Source of the DNA: Lamellibrachia satsuma
Lineage: Eukaryota > Annelida > Polychaeta > Sabellida > Siboglinidae
Length of the DNA stretch: 64,000 nucleotides
Assembly (NCBI GenBank): GCA_033239005.1
Contig: BSQZ01000012.1
Span: 230,001 to 294,000 of the forward strand
Direction: 5' to 3'
The translations under genes and the position numbers were made by a program. Each line of letters begins with the position of its first letter. Positions within the stretch are counted from its first letter, which is position 1. The notes below the pieces were generated by a model that was not told the DNA's origin, searched no databases, and saw only the letters and a program-made list of their open reading frames with translations. Positions 53,098 to 63,731 of this stretch are shown here, piece after piece.

Positions 53098-55441
53098 AAT
53101 TACGTTTGTACTAGCTGAGTTACCTGGCTTCGCAGGAGATAAAAAGTCAACAACTGCAGGAGGTTATGATTCCATGAACTACACAGTCAAGTTTTGTTAG
53201 GCAATGCCAATGGCAACTTCAGGCCCCAAAAATCATGTACAACTGCTCGTTTCACAGAGTATGAAAGAACCGTTTGACGTTGATCACATGACTCGGTACA
53301 ATTGAAAAAAAACATGCATAGCGTTGCTAACAATTGTACATACTACTATTCTGAGTTATGTAACATACGTCAAATGTCCACATAGGTTTCTTCGTAAAAG
53401 TATGCCACAGCAGAATGGTACAAGAAAAAACATGTTATTGCTATAGACAATTTGCAGAGAAGAGCAACCAAAGAATTACCAGATAGGAGCAACCTATCTT
53501 ACGTAGAAAGATTAAAATCACTGAAACTGCCCTCATTAGCATACAGACGTTTATGAGGAGACATGATTGAAGTTTTTTAAATTATGCACAAATTATGTGA
53601 AAATGAATCTGCACCTAAACTTTTAAAATGGGAGGAAGCAGCTTTCATGACAGGGAGTAGAGTTCATATGCTAAAATTGTTTACCCAAAGATCAAATATA
53701 AATGTAAGAAAAAGTGCTTTCCATCTCAGAGTGACTTAACCATGGAATACCTTCCCTCAATCAGTAGCACAGTAAATATCCATAAATTCAGCTTGTTGAT
53801 TAGACAGAATCAGTATAATATATGTAATGATATATTATTATCTAGCCTGACACCAACATGGAGCAGGTTAGCAACCGATTTTATTAATTTATTTTCAAAA
53901 ATATGAGCCCTCATTGTATTATCAGAATTGCAAATTATAAGAAATTTGTTATAGCAAACTAATAATTTCATATATCCACAATTAAGCTAATAAAAACAAC
54001 CAAAACATAACCATATCAAAATTTTATAACCATGTTGTGACCACGACTTTATTTGAGGTCAGACCAGAGCAAAATTGCATTGGTAGCCATGTTAATGTAT
54101 TGTCTGTTTATAAGAAAACCTGACCATCAAAAATTCTGACACTTTTTTACAGTAACTGCCATCATCGTACTGACCAAGTTTTGTCAAAATCACATACCTC
54201 CAGCTCTTTTAAAACACCCTGATGTGCGATGCCCGTCAATTTATACAAAAATAGCCATGTATTCATGTGCCCACGTGGCCCGTAGCAAAAAAATTCCCAT
54301 AAATCACTCTGCCAGTTAAACTCTATAAAAATGCACTATTTCACAGCCAATAGCTTCTACTGTGAATATGCTTGCTCAATTGCACTTATGTCACATCATA
54401 TGAATTGTTTAATTTCACATATCACAATTTAATAGGCCCTACATTCATGTGAAACAATAAACAGGAAGATCAACTGTGGTCTTCCCCTCTAACTGTCACG
54501 CAAACATCTGCAAGTCATCAAGACCAATATCACTGCACTTTGTTCATTTAATGCATGGGCATACTAAAATTGCTGAATTTGATTTACTTTTCAGATCATC
54601 TAATCAGACTTTAATATCTGTAAAAGGTTCTTTGTGTTTATAATGTATCTGTAAAAGGTTCTTTGTGTTTATAATGTGATTGGTTCAACTACAGAAACTT
54701 GCCAGAGCTTTGTATTAGAAAGGGTGTTCTTCAATTCAAGTATGTGCGTCTTCAATCTGCAGTCACTGTGAACCAGTCTGTTTAAGCAATTCTGTGTATT
54801 ATAATTTATTAGAACATCTTAACTGGTAACTGGAAAATATATGTGGAATATTGTACATCATATGTGAGTTGACTGGTTGCAAATAGAACATGCAAATGGG
54901 GCTTCTTTTTACATTTTGAGCAAATGTGCAAGTGACAAGTGTCACCAGTACCCGACCGCAGTAATTAGCTTGCTAAGTAATTAGTCCATGGGACTATGTG
55001 TACTCTATGACTATAAGAACAAACTATGCATTTATACAATAATTACAGACTAATTACAAAGTGAGTTAATCTACCTGATTATACTTGAATACACCGTGCT
55101 TCCGCTCATTCAGCCACTGTCACCCTAGCATCACCCCCAATTGTCGCTCAGCAGAGTGTGTTTCAGCGGCAGCACGTACTAAACTTTATATGAATGAACT
55201 GCGTAATCTATGTGACATATTACACATTTTCCTCGTATAAACCGTGTCTATCATTGTAATGAAATGCACGGTCGTCTGCTGTATTGGGAGTTATGGTCTA
55301 AATCAGTTTAATTTAAAAGGTCACCGCCATCCAGCGTCGGCGAAGACAGCCAGGCGAACACCTTTGCACGTTTTGGTAATAAATGTGCTATGAACTTATT
55401 GATCTACACTTCCCCTTACCTTCATTTACGCAGTACGACAT
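50282..55441 (-). CDS. CHCHD4: CHCHD4 / MIA40 intermembrane-space import oxidoreductase
   Basis: Three coding exons: 55441-55420, 52915-52826 and 50619-50282, 149 codons plus TAA, all phase 1 junctions. MIA40 inserts disulfides into imported small proteins of the mitochondrial intermembrane space and passes electrons to ALR. Seen: start 'MSYCVNEG' (human MSYC..EGKD), '[14 protein letters not shown]', '[19 protein letters not shown]' with the redox CPC, then twin CX9C motifs '[11 protein letters not shown]' and '[11 protein letters not shown]', and an acidic tail. No cleavable presequence, as expected for the animal short form. The exon 2 donor is GTCAGG, weaker than usual. Intron 2 carries a T1 element, intron 1 a LINE remnant and an AT tract. 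Confidence 0.95.
50923..52740 (+). mobile_element. T1 element, copy 3, with internal insertion
   Basis: Left end 'GCTGTTCACAAGTGTTGACA' at 50923, right end reverse complement 'GAGGCTGTTCACAATGGTCG' near 52740. The internal parts match copy 1 at both sides, but about 1.3 kb of unrelated DNA (roughly 51120-52430) separates them. Nested insertion is the simplest reading. In CHCHD4 intron 2. Confidence 0.55.
53045..53094. repeat. (AT)n microsatellite
   Basis: About 50 bp AT run in CHCHD4 intron 1. Confidence 0.95.
53435..53815 (+). mobile_element. LINE C-terminal fragment, decayed
   Basis: The plus strand reads '[11 protein letters not shown]', '[19 protein letters not shown]' and '[11 protein letters not shown]' with stops between them: the RT tail of CR1/Jockey-type LINEs (compare 'IQRRATKMI..L..LSYEERL' in the CR1 at 11-14 kb). 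A separate, older insertion in CHCHD4 intron 1. Confidence 0.75.
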
Positions 55442-56463
55442 TTTGGTTTATACGCATGTAGCGCAATACCTATCAATGTTTTAAAGTGTCAACAATGACC
55501 TTTTAAAGGTTCTGCAAAATGATTGCAACTCGCACATGTGTGCGCGCATCACCAAAAAAATACTAACGAGATTACGTTCGAGATCTCACAAATGCCAAAA
55601 TGCAAGGGACCGTTCCGTGTGAATGTTTATAGCACATTATGTCGCACTACGGATGTATTTTATTTGATGGTTTATGATGTGGCTGCAGTCACCAGAAACT
55701 GAAATGTAAAAAGTATTAACAAAACCGGTCAAGTAAATTTCGAGATATGATTTTTTGGAAGATGTCAAATTTAACATCATTATTGTGACAGCTATTTCTT
55801 TACAATAATAATTCTAAAGAATCAGTATATGACACCAAAATACGGGGATATTTGATTAGCACTGTAGATGATAAAAACAGTCATATTCAATTTCAAATAA
55901 ATTTGGCACATTAATAAATGTATCATTCAAATATGTAACTTTTTACCCATTTGTTTTTTGCCTAATTTGCATAAGTGTAAGGAAATTAATTCATTAACTG
56001 AAGGAATTAATCATTGCTTTTTATTATTTAATTGTGAGTATAATGTGTAACGTTGCCAATGGAAGCCGACTTTATTCTTAATAGTCAAATGTATCATGAA
56101 CAGAGCGTGAGATGCACGCATTTGGCACTCATCTCACGCTCTCACGCTCTCACGCTCTCACGCAGCTATGTGTAAATATCACGCAATATTGACCATTTCA
56201 GTGAATAATTAATGCAAACAAGCTTATTTCCATGCACGTGTTAGGGTCATCTCAGAACATTGATGTCAGATATTAGACGAAACTACTTTCGTTTGGGGAC
56301 GGGAGGGGGAGGAGTAGATGCAGTTTCGTCTGTCGTCGGACATCGATATTTTACGATTCTGACTTTCGTGCCCACTCACTTTGTTCGTGCACACGGAGAA
56401 AATGATCGCACAATTTCGTTCTTCGTTTTACGCCGTCACGTACGTGATACCCTGATACAAAAA
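55442..56463. other. CHCHD4 upstream region; CTCACG repeats at 56145-56165
   Basis: No gene recognised. Around 56107-56165 a 'gtgagatgcacgcatttggc' segment precedes four 'tctcacgc' repeats and is shared in part with 42240-42290. Confidence 0.45.
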
Positions 56464-56876
56464 TGGCAACACCGAATAAAATGCTTCGCCAAGCTAAAAT
56501 TTTTGGATCACCAGAGGTGATCGACGTATTTCTTCAAAAATCCAACTTCAGGATATGAAAAGATTGTCAACAAAGATTGGGAGAAAAACATTATAGAGAA
56601 TTTGGGGTTGAACAAAACGAAATATGCAAAAAAGCTCAAGCTATTAACGGGACGCTGAAGTCAAAACCTGAAGCGATCAGTGAATATCTCAAAAAAGATT
56701 TCATCAATCCAGTGAAACGAACTCACAACAATTCCAGCAATAATACAGATGTATCTAGCAAGATAGAATTACTCGTTGTTGCATAATACCAGTCCCAACC
56801 ACCAGAGATGAAGCCAGGCCCATCAGATCTCCTTAGAGAAAATGACATAGCACTGCTGACTGAGGTAAATATGATA
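56464..56876 (+). other. Possible coding region, unrecognised
   Basis: From ATG 56464 a frame starts 'MATPNKMLRQAK'; adjacent frames continue with 'GYEKIVNKDWEKNI' and 'LKSKPEAISEYLKKDF', Lys-rich and ordinary in composition, but joined only through frame changes or undetected introns. A GTAAAT donor-like site lies at 56863. Could be a decayed or rapidly evolving gene. No family recognised. Confidence 0.25.
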
Positions 56877-57114
56877 TCATGCAACTATTTTTCCCATGAA
56901 GGTTCATCATCATGAAAATATTCGTGATTATGAATTAACGCAATATCCGACTTTCATACTAGATTCTACATCTAACTACAGCTAGTACTGCACTATATTC
57001 ACAGAACGATCGATTATTTCCGTTATTTGAAATGTTATGACAACGTTGCAAAGTATATATTATGAGAGAACGGTATGATGAATGGGTCTTCGTGATGAAT
57101 CACTCATTTCAGTT

Positions 57115-57611
57115 CTATAATCCTGATTTTCTCTTAACACTATCACACGTACTTCTGTTGTTACTTTCACTACCAGCAGAATTGGGAGGTGATGTTCTAC
57201 TATTAGCACCACCCAGTCCCAGTTGTATGTACTACATGCCAACATAAATTCAGGAAAAAAATATATGTAAAACTAGATGTTTAGTGCGTCTAATTCGCAA
57301 AGCGCACGTAAAATTCGAAGTTAATGAGATGAGTGATCACGTGTTTTTGTGACGTCAGTGATGATATGGGTTTACATTCAGTCAGTGATTTCTATGCAGT
57401 GCTTCAGTATAGTTTCACTCACGTTGCTATAGCGAGTGATGACGATCAATTTTCCAGAATAAAAAGTATAATGTAATGATTTCGAACCGCTAGCGGCAAG
57501 TGATACCGCAGAAACATCTTCAAATTCGGCTATTTCGCAGCATTTTTGGGACGCCAGTAGCCTTTGACTACGACCTTTTTTACTTTCTGACCGAACCATG
57601 AAAACAACCAC
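57115..57611 (-). CDS. Candidate two-exon gene, unrecognised
   Basis: Exon 57611-57423 starts at ATG ('MVVFMVRSESKKGRSQRLL'), ends at a strong donor (AAC|GTGAGT) in phase 0. A second exon from 57231 (acceptor TGTAG) is open in phase 0 with 'LGLGGANSRTSPPNSAGSES', stopping at 57115-57117. Ser/Asn-rich; about 101 codons. The phase match supports it modestly; the family is not recognised, and the second exon may end at an internal donor instead. Confidence 0.3.
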
Positions 57612-58635
57612 ATAGAACTGCCAAACTTCTCCTCATATATCTGTCATACGCATACACATGTGACGTGGTCAAACATAACTTTTACTTCCGTACAAAGATC
57701 AAAATAAACAAAAACTTGTAATCTATGGCTATGCCTAGCTTTGCGGAGATAGGCGTAGAAGATATAGCTAGCTTTGTTTTTTGTAATTTGTTATTGTTAC
57801 ATGGAAGTTAAGAGTAATGTTTGACAACGTGACATGTCTTTATATGTATGGTAAATATATGAGAAGTTTGGCGGCTCTAGGTGGTCGTTTTCATGGTTAA
57901 GTCAGAAAGTAAACAACGCAATAGCAGAGTAGTGCTGACGGTGATGATTTCGGCCCTCGGAGAATTCGGCGCAACTGCCATGTTATTTCGGCTTGGTGAT
58001 TTCGGTGACTGATGTGACACGTAAGATCTACTCAGTTCTAGCTAGTAATTGATTAGTCTTCACTTTAAGGGTTTGTCATTCCTGTACTTGTTATCAAAAG
58101 AATGCTTAGTTTAACTAGATACTGTTGAAGTACAATGCTTTGTCTGTTTCGTATAGGTGTGAATAAAAGACCATGCTTCACATTAAAAATTATCTGACGA
58201 AAACAGTGTAAAGATCTAAAACCTTATGCAGGTGGCTCAGTTGTATGCGCAATACAATAACCGCTTATCACTGTCACTGCTCTGTATTTGATTAATAAAA
58301 AAAACTGGGGAGAATTTCCCCTGATGAGAGGAAACGTTTGAAAATGTGAAATATAGAAACAAGATATTACGATAGTTGTAATTTAATTTATCTAAGTTAT
58401 TCAGTTGCATATAATATTATAGTTTTTGGTGTAATATATTATATATTACATTATATTAATTTTAAGGATACAACGAATTGTATAAGTTCTAATGATCGTC
58501 TTGTTGACTGCGTGCTAAAATGGAAAAAAAGCTGAGCGGGCGGGCGATTTGCTCGGCGTTCGGCGTTGCACTGGTAAAAAGGCCGTCACTGCAAGAGCGG
58601 GTGACTCCTTTTCATTACCCAGTCAAGTTTTGGTA
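57612..58635. other. No gene recognised
   Basis: AT-rich DNA, no frames of interest; a short palindromic 'taatatattatatatta' near 58430. Confidence 0.45.
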
Positions 58636-58639
58636 GGGC

Positions 58640-59345
58640 AACGCCAATGGCATTTGGTAGGGCAATGCCAATGAACGTAAGAACTGGAGAGGGATCATGC
58701 TTCTATCAGTGTCCAGTAAAATTCTCTGCCGTGTCATCCTGGATAGGATTCAAGAAACAGTTGACAAGTAGCTAAGAAAGGAACAAGCTGGCTTTAGAAA
58801 GGATAAATCCTGCCCAGATCATATTGCTACACTCAGGATTATCGTTGAACAATGCATTCAGTGGCAGAGTTCCCTCTTTATAAACTTTGTGAACTTCGAA
58901 AAAGCACTCGATAGTATAGATAGGACAGTTCTGTAGAAGCTCCTGAGGCACTATGGTTTACCTGCAAAATTTGCAACCATAATAAAGAACATGTACGAAT
59001 GTTTCACTGGTCATATCATCTTTAATGGACAAGTTTCAGAAGGCTTCCAGATTGGAACTGGAGTACGACAGGGCTGATTGCTATCTCCACTGCTCTTTCT
59101 GACAGCCATAGACTGGACAATGAAAAGATCCACAAAACATCATCGTACTGGGATCCAGTGGAACTTGTTCTCACAACTAGAAGACTTTGCAGATTTTGCA
59201 GATGATCTAGCAGTACTCTCAGAAACCCATAAAAACATGCAACAAAAAACAGGAAGGCTTCAAGAAAAAACAGCCAACTGGGTCTTAAGATCAATGTGGG
59301 AAAGACAAAGGTGATTAAAGTCAATACCAGATCCCCCGAACCCAT
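58640..59345 (+). mobile_element. RTE-like LINE reverse transcriptase, decayed
   Basis: Plus-strand frames read 'GFRKDKSCPDHIATLRIIVE', 'NFVNFEKALDSIDR', 'LLRHYGLPAKFATIIKNMY', 'GTGVRQG' then a stop, 'LLSPLLFLTAIDWTMK' and 'FADFADDLAVLS' in place of YADD, then 'LQEKTANWVL'. The order is that of the RT domain. Several stops and shifts make it inactive; no endonuclease part upstream. Confidence 0.85.
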
Positions 59346-59775
59346 CTAAAAGACATTATCAGTGTCCCGGTAGCACCCACAAACTGCGCGTAGTACATTC
59401 TCAATATTACTTATAATAAACAGTGCTTTCGAAACCCAGAAACAATAATAATATTCAAGACAATGGGTAAGTGATTATGCAAAACTTCACAGACAAATAT
59501 GATGCAATGCTAATAAAGAATAACGCTCTTTGCACCAACAATTGACAAAACACATGTGCCCGAATTAACACACCTGTCGTAATAAACGTAGTAAAATGAA
59601 AAAAATGAAGTCATCTTTAGATCTCTATGAATAGAACTAGGTGATAAGTGTGGTGACACTATTGTCAAGACACCTGCTAGAATATGTGAAGAGTCCATAC
59701 AAGGTAAACAGAAAGTCCTCATTATCAACAATTGTGTTTTTCCATTTCCAAACATGCTTAGTACACTTTCAGTTA
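59346..59775. other. No gene recognised
   Basis: Flank of the LINE remnant and of the repeat-coding minus frame; no motif. Confidence 0.4.
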
Positions 59776-59889
59776 TCTTGGCCCATACGGTCGAAGTCGA
59801 CGTCAGTGCAATCATCGCCGCTGTAAGCGTCGAAGTCGACTGAAGCGCTTGAGCTGTCGTCTTTTTTGGCCACGGTCCCAGTGTTCTCG

Positions 59890-60450
59890 CAGTGTTCGTG
59901 CTGGCATTTGTCTTGGTATCAATATTCGTGTTGCTATTCGTCTTGGTATCAATGTTCGTGTTGGTATTCGTCTTGGTATCAATGTTCGTGTTGGCATTCG
60001 TATCAGTGTTCCTATTGGTATTCGTCTTGGTATAAGTGTTCATTTTGGTATTCGTCTTGGTATCAGTGTTCGTGTTGGTATTCTTCTTGTTATCAATGTT
60101 CGTGTTGGCATTCGTCTTGGTATCAATGTTCGTGTTGGCATTCGTCTTGGTATCAATGTTCGTGTTGGCATTCGTCTTGGTATCAGTGTTTGTGATGGTA
60201 TCAATGTTCGTGTTGGCATTCGTATCAGTGTTCGTATTGGTATTCGTCTTGGTATCAGTGTTCGTGTTGGTATTCTTCTTGTTATCAATGTTCGTGTTGG
60301 CATTCGTGTTGGTATCAATGTTCGTGTTGGCATTCGTCTTGGTGTCAGTGTTCGTATTGGTATCAATGTTCGTGTTGACATTCGTATCAGTGTTCGTATT
60401 GTTATTCGTATTGGTATCAGTGCTCGTATTGGCGGCGGCATTCGTACGGG
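59890..60450. repeat. 30-bp minisatellite
   Basis: About 18 copies of 'ttcgtcttggtatcaatgtt' + 'cgtgttggca', with 18- and 24-bp variants. All units are multiples of three, so all frames stay open. Confidence 0.92.
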
Positions 60451-60494
60451 TAGCGGTGTTCGCCACGACCATGGGTGTAGTTTAAGCCATGGTG

Positions 60495-60630
60495 TCCGTG
60501 TCCGTGGCCGTGGCCGTGGCCGTTCCCGTGGCCGTGGCCGTGGCCGTGGCCGTGGCCGTGGCCGTGGCCGTGGCCGTGGCCGTCGCCGTGGCCGTCGCCG
60601 TGGCCATCGCCGTGGCCGTGGCCGTGGCAT
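60495..60630. repeat. (CCGTGG)n hexanucleotide array
   Basis: About 22 hexamers with few variants. It encodes Gly-Arg/Arg-Gly or His-Gly/Arg-Pro dipeptides depending on frame. GC-rich and able to form strong secondary structure. Confidence 0.95.
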
Positions 60631-60743
60631 TGGCAACCTAGGGAGGGAACCACAAAGATAACATTGCATGCATAAAGAGTAAGGAGGCTGCTCGTTCCGC
60701 TGTGTGCTTCTGTTGTACACATTACACAATACAACCGGAGAAA

Positions 60744-60952
60744 ATGGTGGTTTTCAACAAATATTTTAATCTATTTTTATTCTTCTATACTAATACATTG
60801 ATAGGCCACAATTATCACTCCAACAATGTTCTTTTATCAGCTCATGACTATAAGCAGCACAACTCGGTATATACGAATGTGCCTGACGCCAGCAACAAGC
60901 TGAGTCGTTCTACTTACAGACGCCAAGGCAGTCACTTCAACGCTGAACAGTC
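60744..60952 (+). other. Open frame with hydrophobic N-terminus, unrecognised
   Basis: From ATG 60744 the frame starts 'MVVFNKYFNLFLFFYTNTLI', like a signal peptide, then a polar stretch to about 60952 where a CR1 tail begins. Could be a first exon of a secreted protein cut by the LINE; weak evidence only. Confidence 0.2.
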
Positions 60953-61240
60953 CACTTGCCATCTGGAACTTGTTGTTTGGGATGGCAATCTTGTTAAATC
61001 TTGGTAAACGAGAAAGTACCCTTTCTCACAGAGGGTAAATGAATGGAACAAACTGCCAAATGATTGTGTTAATGCTAGCAGTGTGAATGTGTTTAAAAAT
61101 AGAATTGACAGATATCTGATAAGGGCGGGCTACACATAAATGAGAAAATGGTTGGACTCTCGATAAGCCAATGGCTTCCTTGTCCACTTGCCATCTGGAA
61201 CTTGTTGTTTGGGATGGTAATCTTGTTAAATCTTGTTCAA
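60953..61240 (+). mobile_element. CR1 3' ends, two copies head to tail
   Basis: The first tail (60953-61010, 'ccacttgccatctggaactt' to 'cttgttaaatcttgg') is followed directly by a second copy (61011-61240). The second begins inside the ORF2 end ('YPFSQRVNEWNKLPNDC' to 'IDRYLIRAGYT' then stop) and runs to the same tail. Same family as the element at 11.1-15.4 kb. Confidence 0.85.
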
Positions 61241-62027
61241 TATTGTGACGTCAAGAGCAACGTCGTCTTCATAGTGTCGGTAGCCGGAATGTTTCGTCCT
61301 TCTTCTTTCGCTCTGTATTACTACAAGATGCTGGCCTTACAGCCCTTTTAAACACACGGTGACGTACAAAGGACACACCTTCATCACTCTCCGTTGTCAC
61401 AAGTAATTGTGTCTCCATAAGTCAAGCGGCGAACACACCTGTCCGCTAGAGTCATCCTTCGTACGCTGTCTTGCATCATTTTAACCCGTTGTGACTGGTC
61501 CGTGTTAAAACTCCATCCTCAACTGATTTAGCCTGTCGCAAATCCGGTTCATTGGTGTCCAAATATGTAGTGTGTGGATAGTTTATGTAACATCCGCAGT
61601 CGATTTAATAAAAAAGTGCGTATTTTTTCAAATCATCGAAAGAATTGATCTAGTAAGGCTCAATTTAGTGAATATTCAAAACAGTAAGCACTGTGCGGGT
61701 CAATGCCGATCATGGGCGTGACTTACATCCGGGTCACATAACAAACTTGCGAAGTTTCACAAAGGGTAAAATTCTTGAGTTTTCAGCCTTTCCATTTTCA
61801 CTTCAACTAATCTTTGAGCAAAGTAATTGAATAGTTTGCCTGATGATTTCACAAAAACACTACAAACAAATGTTGCACAAACGAGCTAGCATGTTGCAGT
61901 GGATATTAGGTAGGCTTGAATTTTCGCAAAATGAACATGAAATAAGATTAGAGAAAAAAATCGAATTGAGGAGGGGCCTTTAGAACAACGGGCGACGACG
62001 ACGACGGACGACCCTTGCTAATTATTC
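61241..62027. other. No gene recognised
   Basis: Unique DNA; includes a small 'gacgacgacgacgg' run at 61993-62010. Confidence 0.45.
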
Positions 62028-62310
62028 GAGAGATATATTGACGGGCAGCAACAAGCACCAAGTAATAGATGGATATTTATGTGATAAGGTTGTGCATAAG
62101 ACTATCCTGAATTCTTGTAAACATTTACGAACTACTAAGTTATCCCGCTTGGAGGGTGGGCATTTTTGTTAGTATATATAATTATTACATTATTTCGATG
62201 TCGACACTTACGCTTTTTTGTAGTAACTATTTTAAAGCAGGTAACACAACTTGTGACGGTGTTTATTGCAACCGTCTCGGTGTAAGCTTTCAAGGGAACC
62301 CTACATTTAT
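62028..62310 (+). repeat. Dispersed repeat R2, copy 1
   Basis: From 'gagatatattgacgggcagc' to 'gggaaccctacattta'. Nearly the same sequence recurs from 63732 to the window edge in the same orientation, with about 85-90 percent visible similarity by eye. Confidence 0.8.
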
Positions 62311-63234
62311 ATGTGTATCTTCAAAACCGTGGAAAATAAGGATTAATAAAGCTCGGTTTTTTATTGTTTCTGTTTTGACTTTAATAAGTACTATTTATTA
62401 TAATAACACGAGTTAAACACTAAATATTAACCACTAGTTGTTGCGTCTTATGCCGATGTAACGGTATATGGTTCAACACGTAATCGTCAAAACATTTGGC
62501 ATTAGTGTGACCTGACGACATCCTACGTGCTGGTGTAGTTTTAAAGATACCGAGCGTGTGCAAATATTAAATATAAAAATTAAATGTCCGGATGCTCTGC
62601 TGGAACTGCACATATAACAAATACAGTGGTCAAATTGGTCTCGAGAAATATAGGACCTATAATAAAACCCAATAGATTTGTATTTCGACTCAACATAGTG
62701 ATTCTGTCCACGATTTTAAGAAAATACAGCGTAATTAGAGACCGCACAAGTTCTCCCAAAACCAAAGAGACATCAAAATACTTTCCACAAAATTAGTTAT
62801 CAACAGTTCTAGATATGCTATGATGTGAAAAGTCAGATCTTAGTGTACACTGTACATCTGTTGAACGTTCCCAAGCACTAATGTATCGTATGCGCATTTT
62901 GGCAGCACTAACGTCCGACATAATCTTTTTAAGATGAATCCGAGGCATGAACTCCCATTCCGTGCTAGGCAGTCAGGTGAACCAGTCTGTTCTCGCTCAT
63001 TGTGGGTCGGTGGTCATCTCTGATCACTTTCAACTTGGAAAAAGACCTGGAAAAGACTTATCTCCGCTACAGTTACTAATCACCAAATAGCATGAACACG
63101 TTTTGTTGAAATATGTAAAATATTTCACAAATGCATGTTTTCTTAATCTATATTATTTCTTGAAAATTTAACCAACTATAGTTTAAACTTGCCTCCCCCC
63201 CTCCCAGTGCTCATCGATACAAAATGTAAATGCA
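62311..63234. other. No gene recognised
   Basis: AT-rich between R2 and the SINE; short overlapping frames at 62580-62796 have no motif. Confidence 0.45.
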
Positions 63235-63560
63235 TGTTCTGATATATCGCGGTATCCAGCCCTTGCTCAAAGCACTTTACACTTCACCCCCTGGCATACC
63301 TGTTCATTCCAACCCATTCGACTTCTCTCGGAAGCATTCAACAACGCTGCAATTACTGCGCTAAGACTATTCGCTCACATAGCCACCGCTGCCTGTAGCC
63401 AGGTACTCATTTATACAGCTGAATGAACTGTGGCATCGTGTGGTGAACGAATTTGCCAAAGTTTTGAAAAGGCAGCAAAAGGAATCGAAGCCGTGTTCTC
63501 GATTGGCAGTCCGGCATTCGAACTGCAACGCTATCTCGCCCCGTAATACACCGTACTTGA
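63235..63560 (-). mobile_element. tRNA-derived SINE
   Basis: Minus strand: B-box-like 'CAGTTCGAATGCC' near 63520, then 'TTTCAAAACTTTGGCAAATT', 'GAGTACCTGGCTACAGGCAG' and 'GAAGTGTAAAGTGCTTTGAG'. Same body as the + strand copy in ANKRD16 intron 2. Confidence 0.75.
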
Positions 63561-63731
63561 ACAATACACAATACGCGTTACTGACGCGCCTCTTGTCTGC
63601 GCCGCTGGACCATGGGTGGTGAGGTATTGTACTCTACGCGATATTCTGAATAGTTTTCGCTTTTCTAGCATGCTCATGTTATACACTGCAATGCAGAGTA
63701 GATATGTAGGCCTGAATGAATGTCTGGGTCT

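Larger units (their letters stand above)
59776..60734 (-). other. Repeat-rich region with open minus-strand frames
   Basis: On the minus strand a frame from 60734 to 60417 starts 'MYCVMCTTEAHSG', has a hydrophobic stretch, then a Gly-His repeat over the hexamer array, 'HHGLNYTHGRGEHRYPYECR' and a stop. The 30-bp array below is open in all three minus frames (Asn-Thr repeats in one). One frame after the array reads 'SVDFDAYSGDDCTDVDFDRM', acidic and non-repetitive. A His/Gly-rich secreted protein is possible but the frames do not join simply. Confidence 0.3.
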
